A stretch of DNA of 64,000 nt from Paenibacillus_G filicis (GTDB lineage Bacteria > Bacillota > Bacilli > Paenibacillales > NBRC-103111): NCBI RefSeq assembly GCF_038070315.1, contig NZ_JBBPCC010000002.1, positions 186,001-250,000 of the forward strand. Direction: 5' to 3'. The notes beneath the pieces were generated by a model that was given only the letters and a program-made list of their open reading frames with translations, searched no databases and was not told where the DNA came from. Shown one piece after another: positions 47,058 through 56,388 of the stretch. How positions within the stretch are numbered: the first letter of the stretch is position 1; each line of letters begins with the position of its first letter. The translations under genes were made by a program, and so were the position numbers.

Positions 47058-48879
47058 GTTGACTATCCCCTCTCAAGCAAGGTATCCGCACCGTTACAGC
47101 CACACCTTCCGTCTCTCCACGTTCGAACGTTAAGCCGTAGGCTTCGCCAAAATGCATCTTCAGTCGATCGTTAATATTGTTCAAGCCGATTCCACTAAAT
47201 TTGGACGAGGTCAGCCGCTGGTCCTCTACCGGTTCTGACGGCGGCCTCTGGGGGCTGCCTATCCCATTGTCCTTCACGACGATCAGCAAGTCCCCGCGCT
47301 CTGTATACGCTTCGATCGTAATCCTCAGCGGTGACCGATGTCCATGGATGATGCTGTTCTCAACAAGCGGCTGTAATGTAAACTTCAGAAAAGAAGACGC
47401 AAGCAGCTCCTCAGGAACTCGGATGTCCAAAGAAACCTCATTGTTAAAACGAACGTTTTGCAAGTTCACATAGCTTTGCAGAAAATCCAGCTCTTCCTTC
47501 AATATCGTGACTTCCCTATCATGATTCATGGCATAGCTGAGCAGCTTGCCCAGCGATGTAATCATCTGGCTCACATGCTCGGCTCCCGACAGACGGGCCG
47601 TCCATTTAATCGAATTCAGTGTATTGAACAGGAAATGCGGCTTCACTTGGGCTTGCAGCGCCTGAAACCGCGCCTCCTCTTTTCTTCGCTGCTCCTCCGA
47701 AAGCCGCTCAATCAGCTTGCGCAGATTAAGAACCATCGCATTGAATTTATGGCCGAGCATCGCGATCTCGTCGTTCCCTCTGATATCGGCGATGGAAGTG
47801 AAATCCCCATTGCCCACCTTGACCATCGAGCGGTGCAAAATTTTGATCGGCTGAATGAGCTTAAGCATAACCAGAATAAACACCACGCAGAAGAATAAAC
47901 ACAGCAGGGTAAGCCAGAGGATCGATTTGTTCCTCAGCGCCTGGAGCTGACCCGTAAATGGCTGCTGCGGCGTTGCCCGGATCAGCTCCCAGCCCAGCTG
48001 CTTAACTACGCTCTTATTGATGAGATAGCCGGCTTTCTCTGTCGTATTCTGATCCAGAGCGTCCAAGGACAAATGATCGAACACGTCCTTGCTGCCGAGC
48101 ATCAAGCTGCCGTCCAGCTGAAGGAACAGCTGGCTGGAGGCGGCTGGGGCCGGATCCGTCCTGTCCTCACGAGCCGAGAATTCCGGCAGCACGGCTTGAA
48201 TAGGCACACCGATAAACACGATGCCCTGGCCTGTGCCGGCATCGCTTTTGATCAGCCTGGTCATCACCAGCAGTTGGGTGCGCTGGGGGACATAATCATT
48301 TTCGATGCTGTTGGTATAAGCAACCTGCCAGTTGGGAGTGCCTTGCGCTGTCTGGGCCTGCTGAAACCAGAATTCCTTCTGAAATTCCTGATAGGATCGG
48401 GCAGCATTCCGGCTTGTCCAGGTGGCATACATATGGCCTTTGAAATCGAATACGGCCACATACGCCTCGCTTTCCAACAGAAAATCACGGATGTTCGTTA
48501 TTTTCCTGTTCACCCCCATAAACTTCTGCAAGGTGGAGTAATCATTAATTTCTATATCGCGGTCGTTCCGGATCAAATCCACAATATCGGGATCATTGAC
48601 GATCAGATGCGAGGCTTTTACGATACGCTCTGCCGTGGTGTTCATTCTATCCGTTATTTTCCCAAGAACCTCGGCATTCGTCTGATTGATCTCATGGACC
48701 AAGAGCTCCTTGGAAGCTTCGTAGTAAACCATCACCGTAATCAAGATGGGCAGCATAATAAAAATAACGAAGGAGAGCAGCAGCTTATCGCGAATACTAA
48801 ACAGAAGCCTAGGGATTTTCCATTTCACCTGTTCATCATCCTTACTATATAAAAATAGCAACTGCGTAACAGCTGCCAT
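47035..48879 (-). CDS. Sensor histidine kinase, YesM-like
   Basis: A membrane sensor kinase of about 614 residues. Helix 1 (SFVIFIMLPILITVMVYY), an extracellular dCache-like region of about 280 residues, helix 2 (KSILWLTLLCLFFCVVFILVM), a HAMP linker, then the His_kinase domain with the phospho-acceptor in LQAQVKPHFLFNTLNSI, and an ATP-binding domain with VENSIIHG and DNGIG. I prefer ATG 48879 because AGGAG lies seven bases upstream; GTG 48828 with AAGGA is an alternative. It senses an external sugar signal and acts on the YesN-like regulator. Confidence 0.92.
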   Translation of the reverse strand: MAAVTQLLFLYSKDDEQVKWKIPRLLFSIRDKLLLSFVIFIMLPILITVMVYYEASKELLVHEINQTNAEVLGKITDRMNTTAERIVKASHLIVNDPDIVDLIRNDRDIEINDYSTLQKFMGVNRKITNIRDFLLESEAYVAVFDFKGHMYATWTSRNAARSYQEFQKEFWFQQAQTAQGTPNWQVAYTNSIENDYVPQRTQLLVMTRLIKSDAGTGQGIVFIGVPIQAVLPEFSAREDRTDPAPAASSQLFLQLDGSLMLGSKDVFDHLSLDALDQNTTEKAGYLINKSVVKQLGWELIRATPQQPFTGQLQALRNKSILWLTLLCLFFCVVFILVMLKLIQPIKILHRSMVKVGNGDFTSIADIRGNDEIAMLGHKFNAMVLNLRKLIERLSEEQRRKEEARFQALQAQVKPHFLFNTLNSIKWTARLSGAEHVSQMITSLGKLLSYAMNHDREVTILKEELDFLQSYVNLQNVRFNNEVSLDIRVPEELLASSFLKFTLQPLVENSIIHGHRSPLRITIEAYTERGDLLIVVKDNGIGSPQRPPSEPVEDQRLTSSKFSGIGLNNINDRLKMHFGEAYGLTFERGETEGVAVTVRIPCLRGDSQHDKGTDR

Positions 48880-49046
48880 CAAGAGTCTCCTGCCGACAAA
48901 GGCTTTCCTCCGCATACCTTTGTAATCAGTATATGATACACTAAAGCCCTGCATAAACATACAGGTGAGTTTTGTGCTTTTTCTGGACTAATTTGTGCTG
49001 GGTCCCCAAACACAGGGCATTCAACACGAGGAACCTTCGTCACAGG

Positions 49047-49074
49047 TAAAAGCCCCCTTGGGATCAAGGGAGCT
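49047..49074 (-). terminator. Terminator after the acetyltransferase gene
   Basis: On the minus strand AGCTCCCTTG pairs with CAAGGGGGCT (one G-T pair) around a four-base loop and is followed by TTTTA. It lies about 70 bp past the acetyltransferase stop codon. Confidence 0.75.
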
Positions 49075-49141
49075 GAATGTACATGTATGCCGCAGCCATG
49101 GAGAAGCTGTCCTCCGTTTCATAGGCTGTGTTGCTAATCGG

Positions 49142-49660
49142 TTACCGCGCGTGCTGCGCTTCGAACAACGCCGCGTTCACAACCTTCCTCAAGAGATGCA
49201 TGGTTCCGTCCCCATTACCGGGATCCGCCGATTGGATACGCTCATAGCCTCTCCGCTCGTACATCGGCAGAAGCCATGGATGCTTCTCCGCGGTTGCCAG
49301 CGTAACCGCCGGTGCGCCGAGCTTGTCGCGTATGATCGCCTCTTCCATCCACGTCAGAAGCTTGGAGCCGATGCCTTGGCCCTGATAGGCTGGGTCCACG
49401 GCGAACCACTTGACGAATGGCCATTCGGACACCCACCTTGGATGTAGACCTTTAGACAGTGTGAGGGTTGCCGCGATCTGTCCGTCCACCTCCAGTACAT
49501 AGCATTCATGGTTTTCAATATTGTCCTGGATCAGCGCCAAATCGGCATTGGCAGCTGGCCAATGCAGCTCCAGGTCGCGTATGGTGACATACGCTTCGTA
49601 TATCACATACAGCAGCCTCTCCGCATCGTCCGCTGTAGCCAGCCGGTATACTTCACTCAT
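49142..49660 (-). CDS. GNAT-family N-acetyltransferase
   Basis: A 172-residue acetyl-CoA-dependent acetyltransferase. The fold is recognised by the N-terminal RLATADDAERLL, the acetyl-CoA loop VDPAYQGQGIGSKLL (about residue 100) and the C-terminal WLLPMYERRGYER. ATG 49660 follows GAGGTG by seven bases; the frame extends ten codons upstream without a better site. The acceptor substrate is unknown. It stands alone between the kinase gene and the monooxygenase gene. Confidence 0.92.
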   Translation of the reverse strand: MSEVYRLATADDAERLLYVIYEAYVTIRDLELHWPAANADLALIQDNIENHECYVLEVDGQIAATLTLSKGLHPRWVSEWPFVKWFAVDPAYQGQGIGSKLLTWMEEAIIRDKLGAPAVTLATAEKHPWLLPMYERRGYERIQSADPGNGDGTMHLLRKVVNAALFEAQHAR

Positions 49661-49747
49661 CGTCTTCACCTCAGCCCTTTGATCTGGCAAGTTCGAATAT
49701 CGGCTTGCCCCCTGTACCTTGTCTTTGACTCGCCTTCCATGTTACAG

Positions 49748-51094
49748 CTAGCCTTGCGACACGGCCTGCTGACGCTCCACCGTGTATCGGTTCTCAGGAA
49801 CCGGGACGCCCAGGTTGCCGCGCAGGGTGTCGGCTTCGTATTCATCGCGGAACAATCCGCGCTTCTGCAGGATCGGCACGACATGATCGACGAACTCCTC
49901 CAACCCGCTCGGTATGGAGGACGCGATGATAAAGCCATCGGCGGCTCCGGCTTCAAACCAGGCCTGCAGCTTGTCGGCAACCTCCTCCGGCGTACCGATG
50001 AACGTCGGCTTCGGAGTCGCCGCGCGCTGCGCAGCCTGGCGCAAGGTCAGTCCCTCTTCCTTAGCGCTGTTCTTGATCTTGTCGGTCGTGCTCCGGAAGC
50101 TGTTCCGGCCCAGATCGCCCAGGTCCGGGAATGGCTCGTCCAGCGGATACTGCGAGAAGTCGTGATGCTCGAAGAAACGGCCCAAGAAGTCGAGCGCCTT
50201 GTCGATAGAGACGAGACTCGCGGCTTCCTCATATTTGCGCTCCGCCTCCTCATGCGTCGAGCCGATGATCGGCCCAATGCCGGGCAGGATAACAATTTCA
50301 TCCGGATGACGGCCCAGTGCCTTCGCGCGCCCCTTGACATCGTCATAGTACAGCTTGGCTTCCTCGATCGTCTCTTGACTGGTGAAGATGGCATTGGCTA
50401 CCTTGGCCGCGAAGTTCCTCCCGTCCTCAGACGACCCAGCCTGGAAAATAACAGGCTGGCCCTGCTTGGAGCGAGCGATATTTAGCGGACCCTTGACCGA
50501 GAAGTAATTCCCCTTATGATCCAGCGTATGCAGCTTGGAAGGATCGAAGAAAACCCCGGATGCTTTGTCGCGCACGAACGCATCATCTTCCCACGAATCC
50601 CACAGCCCGTTCGTGACCTCCAAGTATTCGTTCGCAATACGATAACGCTCGGGGTGCGACGGATGCTGCTGCTCGGTCTTGCCGAAGTTCAGCGCAGAGC
50701 CCTCCAGCGGTGAAGTCACGACATTCCAGCCTGCACGGCCGCCGCTGATCGTATCGAGAGAAGCGAACTGGCGTGCGACCGTGAACGGCTCGCTGTAGGA
50801 GGTGGATAGCGTACCCACCAGCCCGATCTTGGAGCTTACCGCGGCCAGCGCACTCAGGATCGTAATCGGCTCGAACCGGTTCAGGTAATGCGGAATCGAC
50901 TTTTCCGTAATATACAGGCCATCCGCGATAAAAGCGAAATCGAACTTGCCGCTCTCCGCCTTCTGCGTCCAATGCTTGTATAGCTCAAAGTTCACGCTCG
51001 CATCGGTGATCGCATCCGGATGTCTCCAGCCGGAGATGCTGCCTCCAACCCCTTGAAGGAATGCGCCCAGCTTGATTTGCTTCTTTCGGCTCAT
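49748..51094 (-). CDS. LLM-class flavin-dependent monooxygenase, NtaA/SnaA/DszA family
   Basis: A 448-residue enzyme of the bacterial luciferase superfamily, using FMNH2 from a separate reductase. The family signs are the start KQIKLGAFLQGVGG, HPDAITDASVNF, the segment ASLDTISGGRAGWNVVTS (about residue 130) and PVIFQAGSSEDGR. Members oxidise chelators such as nitrilotriacetate, pristinamycin IIB precursors, dibenzothiophene sulfone or alkyl-sulfur compounds. No reductase or sulfur transporter is next to it, so the substrate is open. GGAGGAG lies before the ATG. The 282 bp upstream is AT-rich non-coding sequence in which I see nothing definite. Confidence 0.92.
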   Translation of the reverse strand: MSRKKQIKLGAFLQGVGGSISGWRHPDAITDASVNFELYKHWTQKAESGKFDFAFIADGLYITEKSIPHYLNRFEPITILSALAAVSSKIGLVGTLSTSYSEPFTVARQFASLDTISGGRAGWNVVTSPLEGSALNFGKTEQQHPSHPERYRIANEYLEVTNGLWDSWEDDAFVRDKASGVFFDPSKLHTLDHKGNYFSVKGPLNIARSKQGQPVIFQAGSSEDGRNFAAKVANAIFTSQETIEEAKLYYDDVKGRAKALGRHPDEIVILPGIGPIIGSTHEEAERKYEEAASLVSIDKALDFLGRFFEHHDFSQYPLDEPFPDLGDLGRNSFRSTTDKIKNSAKEEGLTLRQAAQRAATPKPTFIGTPEEVADKLQAWFEAGAADGFIIASSIPSGLEEFVDHVVPILQKRGLFRDEYEADTLRGNLGVPVPENRYTVERQQAVSQG

Positions 51095-51376
51095 CGTCTT
51101 CTCTCCTCCGTGTCATTTAACATAAGTGAAAAACAATACTCAATTAAACACATTGATTTTATCGGTTTTAGAACAAACATATACCCATGATCAAAAACTT
51201 TAACCCACCTTCCTTCCTGTCGTCCAATTGATTTCTTCTATTTAACATTTATAAAATCTATTAGTGTTTCTGGCATCAACAATAAGCACCCCCTCCAGCC
51301 CATCGGTTTACACACGGATGTGTTGTAATGATGAGTGCTGTCAGGAATGCTTGACTGTTCAAGTATGAGAAGAGCT

Positions 51377-52333
51377 TTACTCCTGCTCGTAGAGCGGGAA
51401 GCAATACCGGTCCTTCACGCCCGAAGCTTTCCTCGCCGTGACCTGCATGTAATCGCCTCTATAACGGTCCAGTCCGTCAAATTTGGCGAACAAGTTGGCC
51501 ATGTGCCTGCCTACTACCTCATCCTGTCTGCGCAGCTGCTCCCGCTGGGCCTCATCGGCTCTCGCATAGCCGATCTGGTAGGCTTCATAATGATTGAAGG
51601 TTTGCGAATTCACATGATCGAACGTATCCAAGTCTATGATCTCAAAGCCTGCGCTTTCAAACATCAGCCTCATTTCCTGAATCGAATATTCCTTCACGTG
51701 CTCAATCATATCCAGATCTCGAATGAACGGAGGGTAAAAGTTCGGCGATTCGTAACGCAGCATTCTTTTCATATTGGACAAAGAGTTGGCATTGGGCGTC
51801 GTCAGCACAAATATACCGTCATCCCGGATAATACGGTTGGCCTCGGCCAACAGATTCATGGGATCGCTCCGGAGATGCTCGATCGTCTCGAAACATGTAA
51901 TCAGATCAATTGTACCGTTTCTATACGGCAGACGGTCTTTGGACAGATCGCAATGGACCATCGGTATCGCGATGCTTGTAGACTCTATACGACTTATGTC
52001 ATAAGGAAAGTCGTTCAGAGGCTCATACGCAATCGAGTAGTCTTCGCGGATCACGACGATTTCCCCGTGATGATACGACCTGGACAGGCCGTCGCAGGCC
52101 TGGACCTTCGCCAGCGACTTGATCAGATACGGGAACACAACGTTGCTGCCCAGATCTACCAGATGCGTGTCCGGCCTACAGTAAGGCAAGACTGTATCCA
52201 CCATATGGATCAGGCGGTCCAGATGACCTCTCATATACAGGTAATCCTCATAAATTCGCTTATTCTCTTCATCTAGCTTGCTCACAATCTGATGGAGCTG
52301 CAGCTTGATCTGCAGTTCTCGCTCACCCACCAT
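51377..52333 (-). CDS. SAM-dependent class I methyltransferase
   Basis: A 318-residue methyltransferase. The SAM-binding motif I reads HLVDLGSNVVFPYLI (about 57-71), motif II is near VHCDLSKDRLPYRNG, and the following TIDLITCFETIEHL and IIRDDGIFVLTTPNANS are typical of Methyltransf_11/23 proteins. The N-terminal 50 residues are helical (QIKLQLHQIVSKLDEENK), a form also found before sugar- or polysaccharide-modifying methyltransferases. It is monocistronic, and GGGAGGG precedes the ATG. The substrate is unknown. Confidence 0.87.
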   Translation of the reverse strand: MVGERELQIKLQLHQIVSKLDEENKRIYEDYLYMRGHLDRLIHMVDTVLPYCRPDTHLVDLGSNVVFPYLIKSLAKVQACDGLSRSYHHGEIVVIREDYSIAYEPLNDFPYDISRIESTSIAIPMVHCDLSKDRLPYRNGTIDLITCFETIEHLRSDPMNLLAEANRIIRDDGIFVLTTPNANSLSNMKRMLRYESPNFYPPFIRDLDMIEHVKEYSIQEMRLMFESAGFEIIDLDTFDHVNSQTFNHYEAYQIGYARADEAQREQLRRQDEVVGRHMANLFAKFDGLDRYRGDYMQVTARKASGVKDRYCFPLYEQE

Positions 52334-52477
52334 AACTTACCCTCCCATATATTGGATTCCACCTACTCTTCTGATTATAGCGCTTACAAATTAGGTAGCC
52401 ACATCTAACGTGACCTCAATTGATAGAAATATGACCATTCCAAGGCCACCCTCCCGGATGGCCCCTTCTCTGGCACT

Positions 52478-52600
52478 CTACACTCTCCGCTGCTCCAATA
52501 TACTCACTTCCTCCCTGATCCGGCTGGGATCGATCCGCTCGAACAGCAGCTTGACACCGTGAATGGGCCGGTCAAGTGTAACTGACAGAGGATGGATCAA
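52478..52600 (-). pseudogene. Open remnant in frame after the metallo-hydrolase gene
   Basis: Directly after the hydrolase stop codon the same frame stays open for 40 codons (VTLDRPIHGVKLLFERIDPS and so on) with codon use like real genes here, ending at TAG. There is no ribosome site or good start. It may be the tail of a decayed gene. I cannot name the family. The rest of 52334-52600 shows nothing else. Confidence 0.3.
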
Positions 52601-53266
52601 TCATATTTCATCTATTTTTCTTCGAATTTGATCATGAATGTTCCCCTTGCTTAGTCCTCCATGATAGCAGATGACGGATTCAAGGTCATGATCCAGATAT
52701 TTTTTCAACGAGAGTCGAGCTTCCTCTATATCGGGTGTTGTTGGCTCATGAATTCCTCCAAGCGTGCCATTTACACTATACATCGAATCTCCGGCAATGA
52801 GAGTTTTGCTTCTTCTCACATATAAGCTGATATGACCGGGAGTATGTCCAGGAGAATGGATGACCTGAATTCCTCCGCAAACCACAAGTTCCTGGCCGTC
52901 TATGACGGTATGGTCCACCCTGCCCTTGGGAGGATTTATGATTTGTCCGTCTTTCAGAAGAGGCAGCTCTCCTTGAATATAAGGTTGATCCAGCTCGTGT
53001 GCGTATACCTGGACGTCACTGCCACACTCCCGCAAAATCTCAGGTAGACTCCCTATATGATCGATATCCTGATGGGTCAAAATCACCATTTTTACCTTGT
53101 CTAGGGACACCCCTGCCTTTTTCATAGCCATTCTCAAATCTTCTATTTGCCCTGGGAATCCAGTGTCTATTAATACGGCCATTTCTTGATCCCACAAAAG
53201 AGTTGGGTGAATGATGTTCCCGTGAAAGTCGAGTTCAAGCATGTGAACTCCTTCCGAAATTTCCAC
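52601..53266 (-). CDS. MBL-fold metallo-hydrolase
   Basis: A 221-residue metallo-beta-lactamase-fold protein. The zinc-binding motif LTHQDIDHIGS (His, Asp, His), a later His in HSPGHTPGH, the Asp in IAGDSMYSV and the last His in VICYHGG are all present, so it is probably an active dinuclear hydrolase (glyoxalase II/quinolone-hydrolase type). The start is GTG at 53266 with AAGGAG eight bases upstream. A perfect 11-bp-arm palindrome lies about 50-80 bp upstream, which suggests control by a dimeric repressor. Confidence 0.9.
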   Translation of the reverse strand: MEISEGVHMLELDFHGNIIHPTLLWDQEMAVLIDTGFPGQIEDLRMAMKKAGVSLDKVKMVILTHQDIDHIGSLPEILRECGSDVQVYAHELDQPYIQGELPLLKDGQIINPPKGRVDHTVIDGQELVVCGGIQVIHSPGHTPGHISLYVRRSKTLIAGDSMYSVNGTLGGIHEPTTPDIEEARLSLKKYLDHDLESVICYHGGLSKGNIHDQIRRKIDEI

Positions 53267-53318
53267 GTTTTCAGCTCCTTATCGCGATTAACATCGCCGT
53301 ATATATTTCATAAACGTA

Positions 53319-53346
53319 AATATATTTTTGTACGTAAAAATATATT
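53319..53346. promoter_or_regulatory. Palindromic operator upstream of the metallo-hydrolase gene
   Basis: AATATATTTTT and its exact reverse complement AAAAATATATT flank the six bases GTACGT, giving a 28-bp dyad. It lies in an AT-rich promoter region, 53-80 bp upstream of the GTG start. The lack of a GC stem and of a T-tail makes a terminator unlikely. Confidence 0.6.
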
Positions 53347-53403
53347 ATTAAGATATTTATTGGCTTGTCAAGAAATGACTTTCATTCAACCCGACCATCA
53401 GTC

Positions 53404-53427
53404 AAAAAAGAACGCTCCCACGCGTTC
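53404..53427 (-). terminator. Terminator after the BcrAB-linked kinase gene
   Basis: On the minus strand GAACGC and GCGTTC pair around a six-base loop, followed by TTTTTT. It starts 50 bp past the kinase stop codon at 53477 and closes the transporter and two-component operon. Confidence 0.75.
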
Positions 53428-53476
53428 GCTTGGGCTACGTCCTTCCTATGGAACCCTATCTCGGCTGCTTCCCCAT

Positions 53477-54907
53477 TCAAGCCTTAGGCAGCCGGATTGT
53501 AAATATCGTCGCCTCTTCCTTGCTTCGGCCGAGCACCAGGGTCCCGTTCATTTTCTCGACGATCCGCTTCGCGATGGATAACCCAAGTCCCGATCCCCCG
53601 TCCCCTCTCCTGGACTTATCTCCCCTCACGAACGGATCAAAGATGCGAGACTGCATCTCCTCAGGAATGCCGATACCTGTGTCCGCGACCTGAATGACAA
53701 TGCCCGCTGGCTCTTCTGACACAGCAAGGCGAAGCCGGGTTCCCGGCGGATTGTATTGCAGCGCATTCCCTATCAGATTGGAGACGGCGCGGGCCAGTTG
53801 ATCCGAATGAAACAGGGCCTGGATCGGATGCTCGGGAATATCGAGCTGTAAGGCGAACTGGCGCTGTTCGATGTCCCCATACAGATCGGCTGCCATCTCA
53901 CGCAGAAAGGCACCGGCGTCATGAGCGGCCACATCGATCTGATAATCCGGCGAATCCAGCTTCAGCAGCTCCAGCATGCTTTGAATCATATCGGTCACCC
54001 GTATGGATTTGCGGTAAATATAATCGGCGTACTTCCTCCGTTGTTCTTCATCTGCAACCGTGCCTGCACTCAATAACTGGGCGAAGCCCCGGATACTGGT
54101 GACAGGCGTTTTCAAGTCATGGGAGAGATCGACGATCAGCCTCTGCTTGCTCTCCTCCGCCAGCTGCTTCTCCCGTGTCGTTCGCTCGATAACCGCAGCC
54201 ATCGTGTTAAACATGTCGCGAATCTGATTGAATTCCCTCTCCGCTTCGAATTCGACGCGGAACGCGTAATCGCCGTTGCTGATACGAACGAGTCCCTTCA
54301 TCAGCTTATCCAGCGGCTTCTTAATACGACGCGCCACCCAGTAGCTGTACAGCACAACCATCAAGGCCATCACAGCGAGCAGCGAATAAAAATAAAGATC
54401 AAGCGACCGTTGCCCCGTGCTTGCGGCGGGCAACTCCACGGTTGCCGGGTTCAGAACCCTGTTCTCCACGGATACTTGATCCCGAGCTATCTTGAGCAGA
54501 AGAAACTGTGAATCGCCGGGCGAAGGCATTTCTGCGATGGCATAATAATAAGGCTGGTCCACCGCATTACCCAGCCACGTGAGCAGTTCCTGCGAGGTGT
54601 ACTGACGGATGCCGTCCCTTTGGGTTCCCTTAACCTGCAGTACACGTCCCTCTTTGTCGATCACTTCCAGCCAGCCACCTGCACGCTCTAGCCGGGCAAG
54701 CGCCTCCTCCGTTTGACTGCCCTGTACATAGCTATGCGCGTCCAGAGAGATGGACTCGCTCGAATGAGCGCTGTTGAACAGGTACACAATAAAAAGCACG
54801 ATCATCACTAGCATAAACAACAAAAACAGGATATGGATGAAAAGAAAATCGAAAATAAGCGACGTGTACAGCCGCCGCTTCTTTCTAATATGCCACAGGT
54901 GTCTCAA
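53477..54907 (-). CDS. Sensor histidine kinase of the BcrAB-like operon
   Basis: A membrane kinase of 476 residues. Helix 1 is at about 16-48 (FDFLFIHILFLLFMLVMIVL), an extracellular region of about 110 residues follows, helix 2 near 168-190, then HAMP (KKPLDKLMKGLVRISNGDY). The HisKA box reads LIVDLSHDLKTPVTSIRGF, and the ATP-binding domain has LIGNALQYN, DTGIGIP and GLGLSIAKRI. The gene overlaps the regulator gene by 23 bp; the frame begins at TTG 54907, the only start near the expected N-terminus. It probably senses an antibiotic peptide or envelope stress, judged only by the transporter genes in the same operon. Confidence 0.92.
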   Translation of the reverse strand: MRHLWHIRKKRRLYTSLIFDFLFIHILFLLFMLVMIVLFIVYLFNSAHSSESISLDAHSYVQGSQTEEALARLERAGGWLEVIDKEGRVLQVKGTQRDGIRQYTSQELLTWLGNAVDQPYYYAIAEMPSPGDSQFLLLKIARDQVSVENRVLNPATVELPAASTGQRSLDLYFYSLLAVMALMVVLYSYWVARRIKKPLDKLMKGLVRISNGDYAFRVEFEAEREFNQIRDMFNTMAAVIERTTREKQLAEESKQRLIVDLSHDLKTPVTSIRGFAQLLSAGTVADEEQRRKYADYIYRKSIRVTDMIQSMLELLKLDSPDYQIDVAAHDAGAFLREMAADLYGDIEQRQFALQLDIPEHPIQALFHSDQLARAVSNLIGNALQYNPPGTRLRLAVSEEPAGIVIQVADTGIGIPEEMQSRIFDPFVRGDKSRRGDGGSGLGLSIAKRIVEKMNGTLVLGRSKEEATIFTIRLPKA

Positions 54908-55589
54908 GTTTGTATCCCAGCCCTCTGATCGTTTTGATATACTCCGGCTTCCGGGTGTCCTCCTCGATCTTATCTCTCAGATTACTGATATGCACCATAA
55001 TCGTATTGTCGTCATACGCGTACTGATCGTCCCATACGGTCTCGTAGATCCTTTTTTTCGTTAAGACACGACCCGGATGCTCCATGAACAGCAGCATCAG
55101 CTTGTACTCGGTGGAAGTTAGAGGAACCGCTCTGCCGCTGCGGTAGAGCACGCAGGCCAGCGGATCGAGAAGCAGCTCGCCGATGACGAGCTGCTTCTCC
55201 TTGGCGTGGCTGTCCGAGGCTTCGAACCGGTAGGCTCTGCGCAGCAGCGCCTGTACCCGCGCAACGACCTCCAGCGGGTTGAAGGGCTTCGTCAGGTAAT
55301 CGTCTCCGCCCAGACTCAGTCCTAGAATTTTATCGTGATCCTGACTTAGCGCCGAGAGGAACAGGACGGGAAATTCATGGGTTTCCCGTATTTTTTTGAC
55401 GAGCTGGAATCCATCCATACCGGGCATCATGATATCCAGAATGGCCAGATCGATATGCTGCTGCCGGATCTGCTCCAGCGCCGACTGAGCATCATGCGCG
55501 TGGAAAACCCGGTATTCCTGATCCAAATAAACGGTTAATAGTTCGATAATTTCCGGCTCGTCCTCCACAATCAGCAGATTGTAGCTCAT
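54885..55589 (-). CDS. OmpR-family response regulator of the BcrAB-like operon
   Basis: A 234-residue regulator: receiver domain with acidic EDE at 8-10, phospho-acceptor Asp in LAILDIMMPGMDGF and Lys in DYLTKPFNPLEV; winged-helix domain from about 140 with MVHISNLRDKIE and TIRGLGYKLE. It pairs with the overlapping kinase gene. It lies 34 bp after the ABC permease gene, so system and transporter are probably in one transcript, as in Bce/Bcr-type resistance loci. Confidence 0.93.
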   Translation of the reverse strand: MSYNLLIVEDEPEIIELLTVYLDQEYRVFHAHDAQSALEQIRQQHIDLAILDIMMPGMDGFQLVKKIRETHEFPVLFLSALSQDHDKILGLSLGGDDYLTKPFNPLEVVARVQALLRRAYRFEASDSHAKEKQLVIGELLLDPLACVLYRSGRAVPLTSTEYKLMLLFMEHPGRVLTKKRIYETVWDDQYAYDDNTIMVHISNLRDKIEEDTRKPEYIKTIRGLGYKLETPVAY

Positions 55590-55623
55590 GCTTCCTCAGC
55601 TCCCTTCCCGCTTGGATTTATGG

Positions 55624-56388
55624 TTAGTTAATGTCTGTTTTTCTGAAGACAGCTGCCGCGGTATAGAGCAACAGGGCCATATAAATCAGAATGATCGCAG
55701 CCGACGGCAGGATGCCGGTAAATGGCGTTGTCCCCAAGCCACGGATCAACGGATCGCTGTCATAGGATTGCAAGCTCAAATTCCCGAAGATCAGCAGCTT
55801 GGACCAGGAATACTTGGATAAAGCGGCCGTTAGCGTCTGCCCCATAAAATTCGTCACAATAGCCAGCGTAATGGCCAGCACGGGGCTGCGGACCAGCGTC
55901 CCTGTCAGTAAGGATAGCGTAATAAAAAACAAATATTCGGGTATCCGGTAAGCGTACACCTTGACGACAGCCAGCCACGAAAAATCGCTATGCCCCCGAA
56001 ACAGGATAGCACCCAGTGCTGCGCTAATCAAGAGCGTCACAATCAGTAAGGATAACATCACGATAATGACAGCCGCATATTTGGACAGCAGAATCATGCT
56101 GCGGCCGGGTGGACGGATCAGCAATTGCTTGATCGTGCCTTCCTTGAACTCGTCTGCGATGGTCTGCGCGCTAAGCGCGGCCGAGAACACCATGATGAAC
56201 AGACCGAGTACGCTGAAGCAGGTGTGAGCAAACCCCGCCCCGCTCTGGGTGGAGTCGGTCCATCCCAGCATAAACCGGTTGACCAGCCCGATAATCCCTA
56301 TGGCTGCGATCAGGAACAGGGCGAAGCCGTACAGAAGCTTACGATAATGGAACTTGAGCAGCTCGTTGTGTACCAAGCGGATAAACAT
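55624..56388 (-). CDS. ABC-2 type permease, BcrB-like
   Basis: A 254-residue membrane protein with six hydrophobic segments (first at about 20-38, FALFLIAAIGIIGLVNRFM). The start MFIRLVHNELLKFHYRK and the segment SAQTIADEFKEGTIKQLLIRPPGRS are typical of ABC-2 permeases of the bacitracin-resistance or lantibiotic-immunity kind. Its ATG shares a base with the stop of the ATPase gene (TGATG), so the two are coupled and form one transporter. Confidence 0.93.
   Translation of the reverse strand: MFIRLVHNELLKFHYRKLLYGFALFLIAAIGIIGLVNRFMLGWTDSTQSGAGFAHTCFSVLGLFIMVFSAALSAQTIADEFKEGTIKQLLIRPPGRSMILLSKYAAVIIVMLSLLIVTLLISAALGAILFRGHSDFSWLAVVKVYAYRIPEYLFFITLSLLTGTLVRSPVLAITLAIVTNFMGQTLTAALSKYSWSKLLIFGNLSLQSYDSDPLIRGLGTTPFTGILPSAAIILIYMALLLYTAAAVFRKTDIN

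Noticed and set aside
52440..52470. Hairpin GGCCA/TGGCC as terminator
   Set aside because: Only a five-bp stem and no T-tract on either strand.
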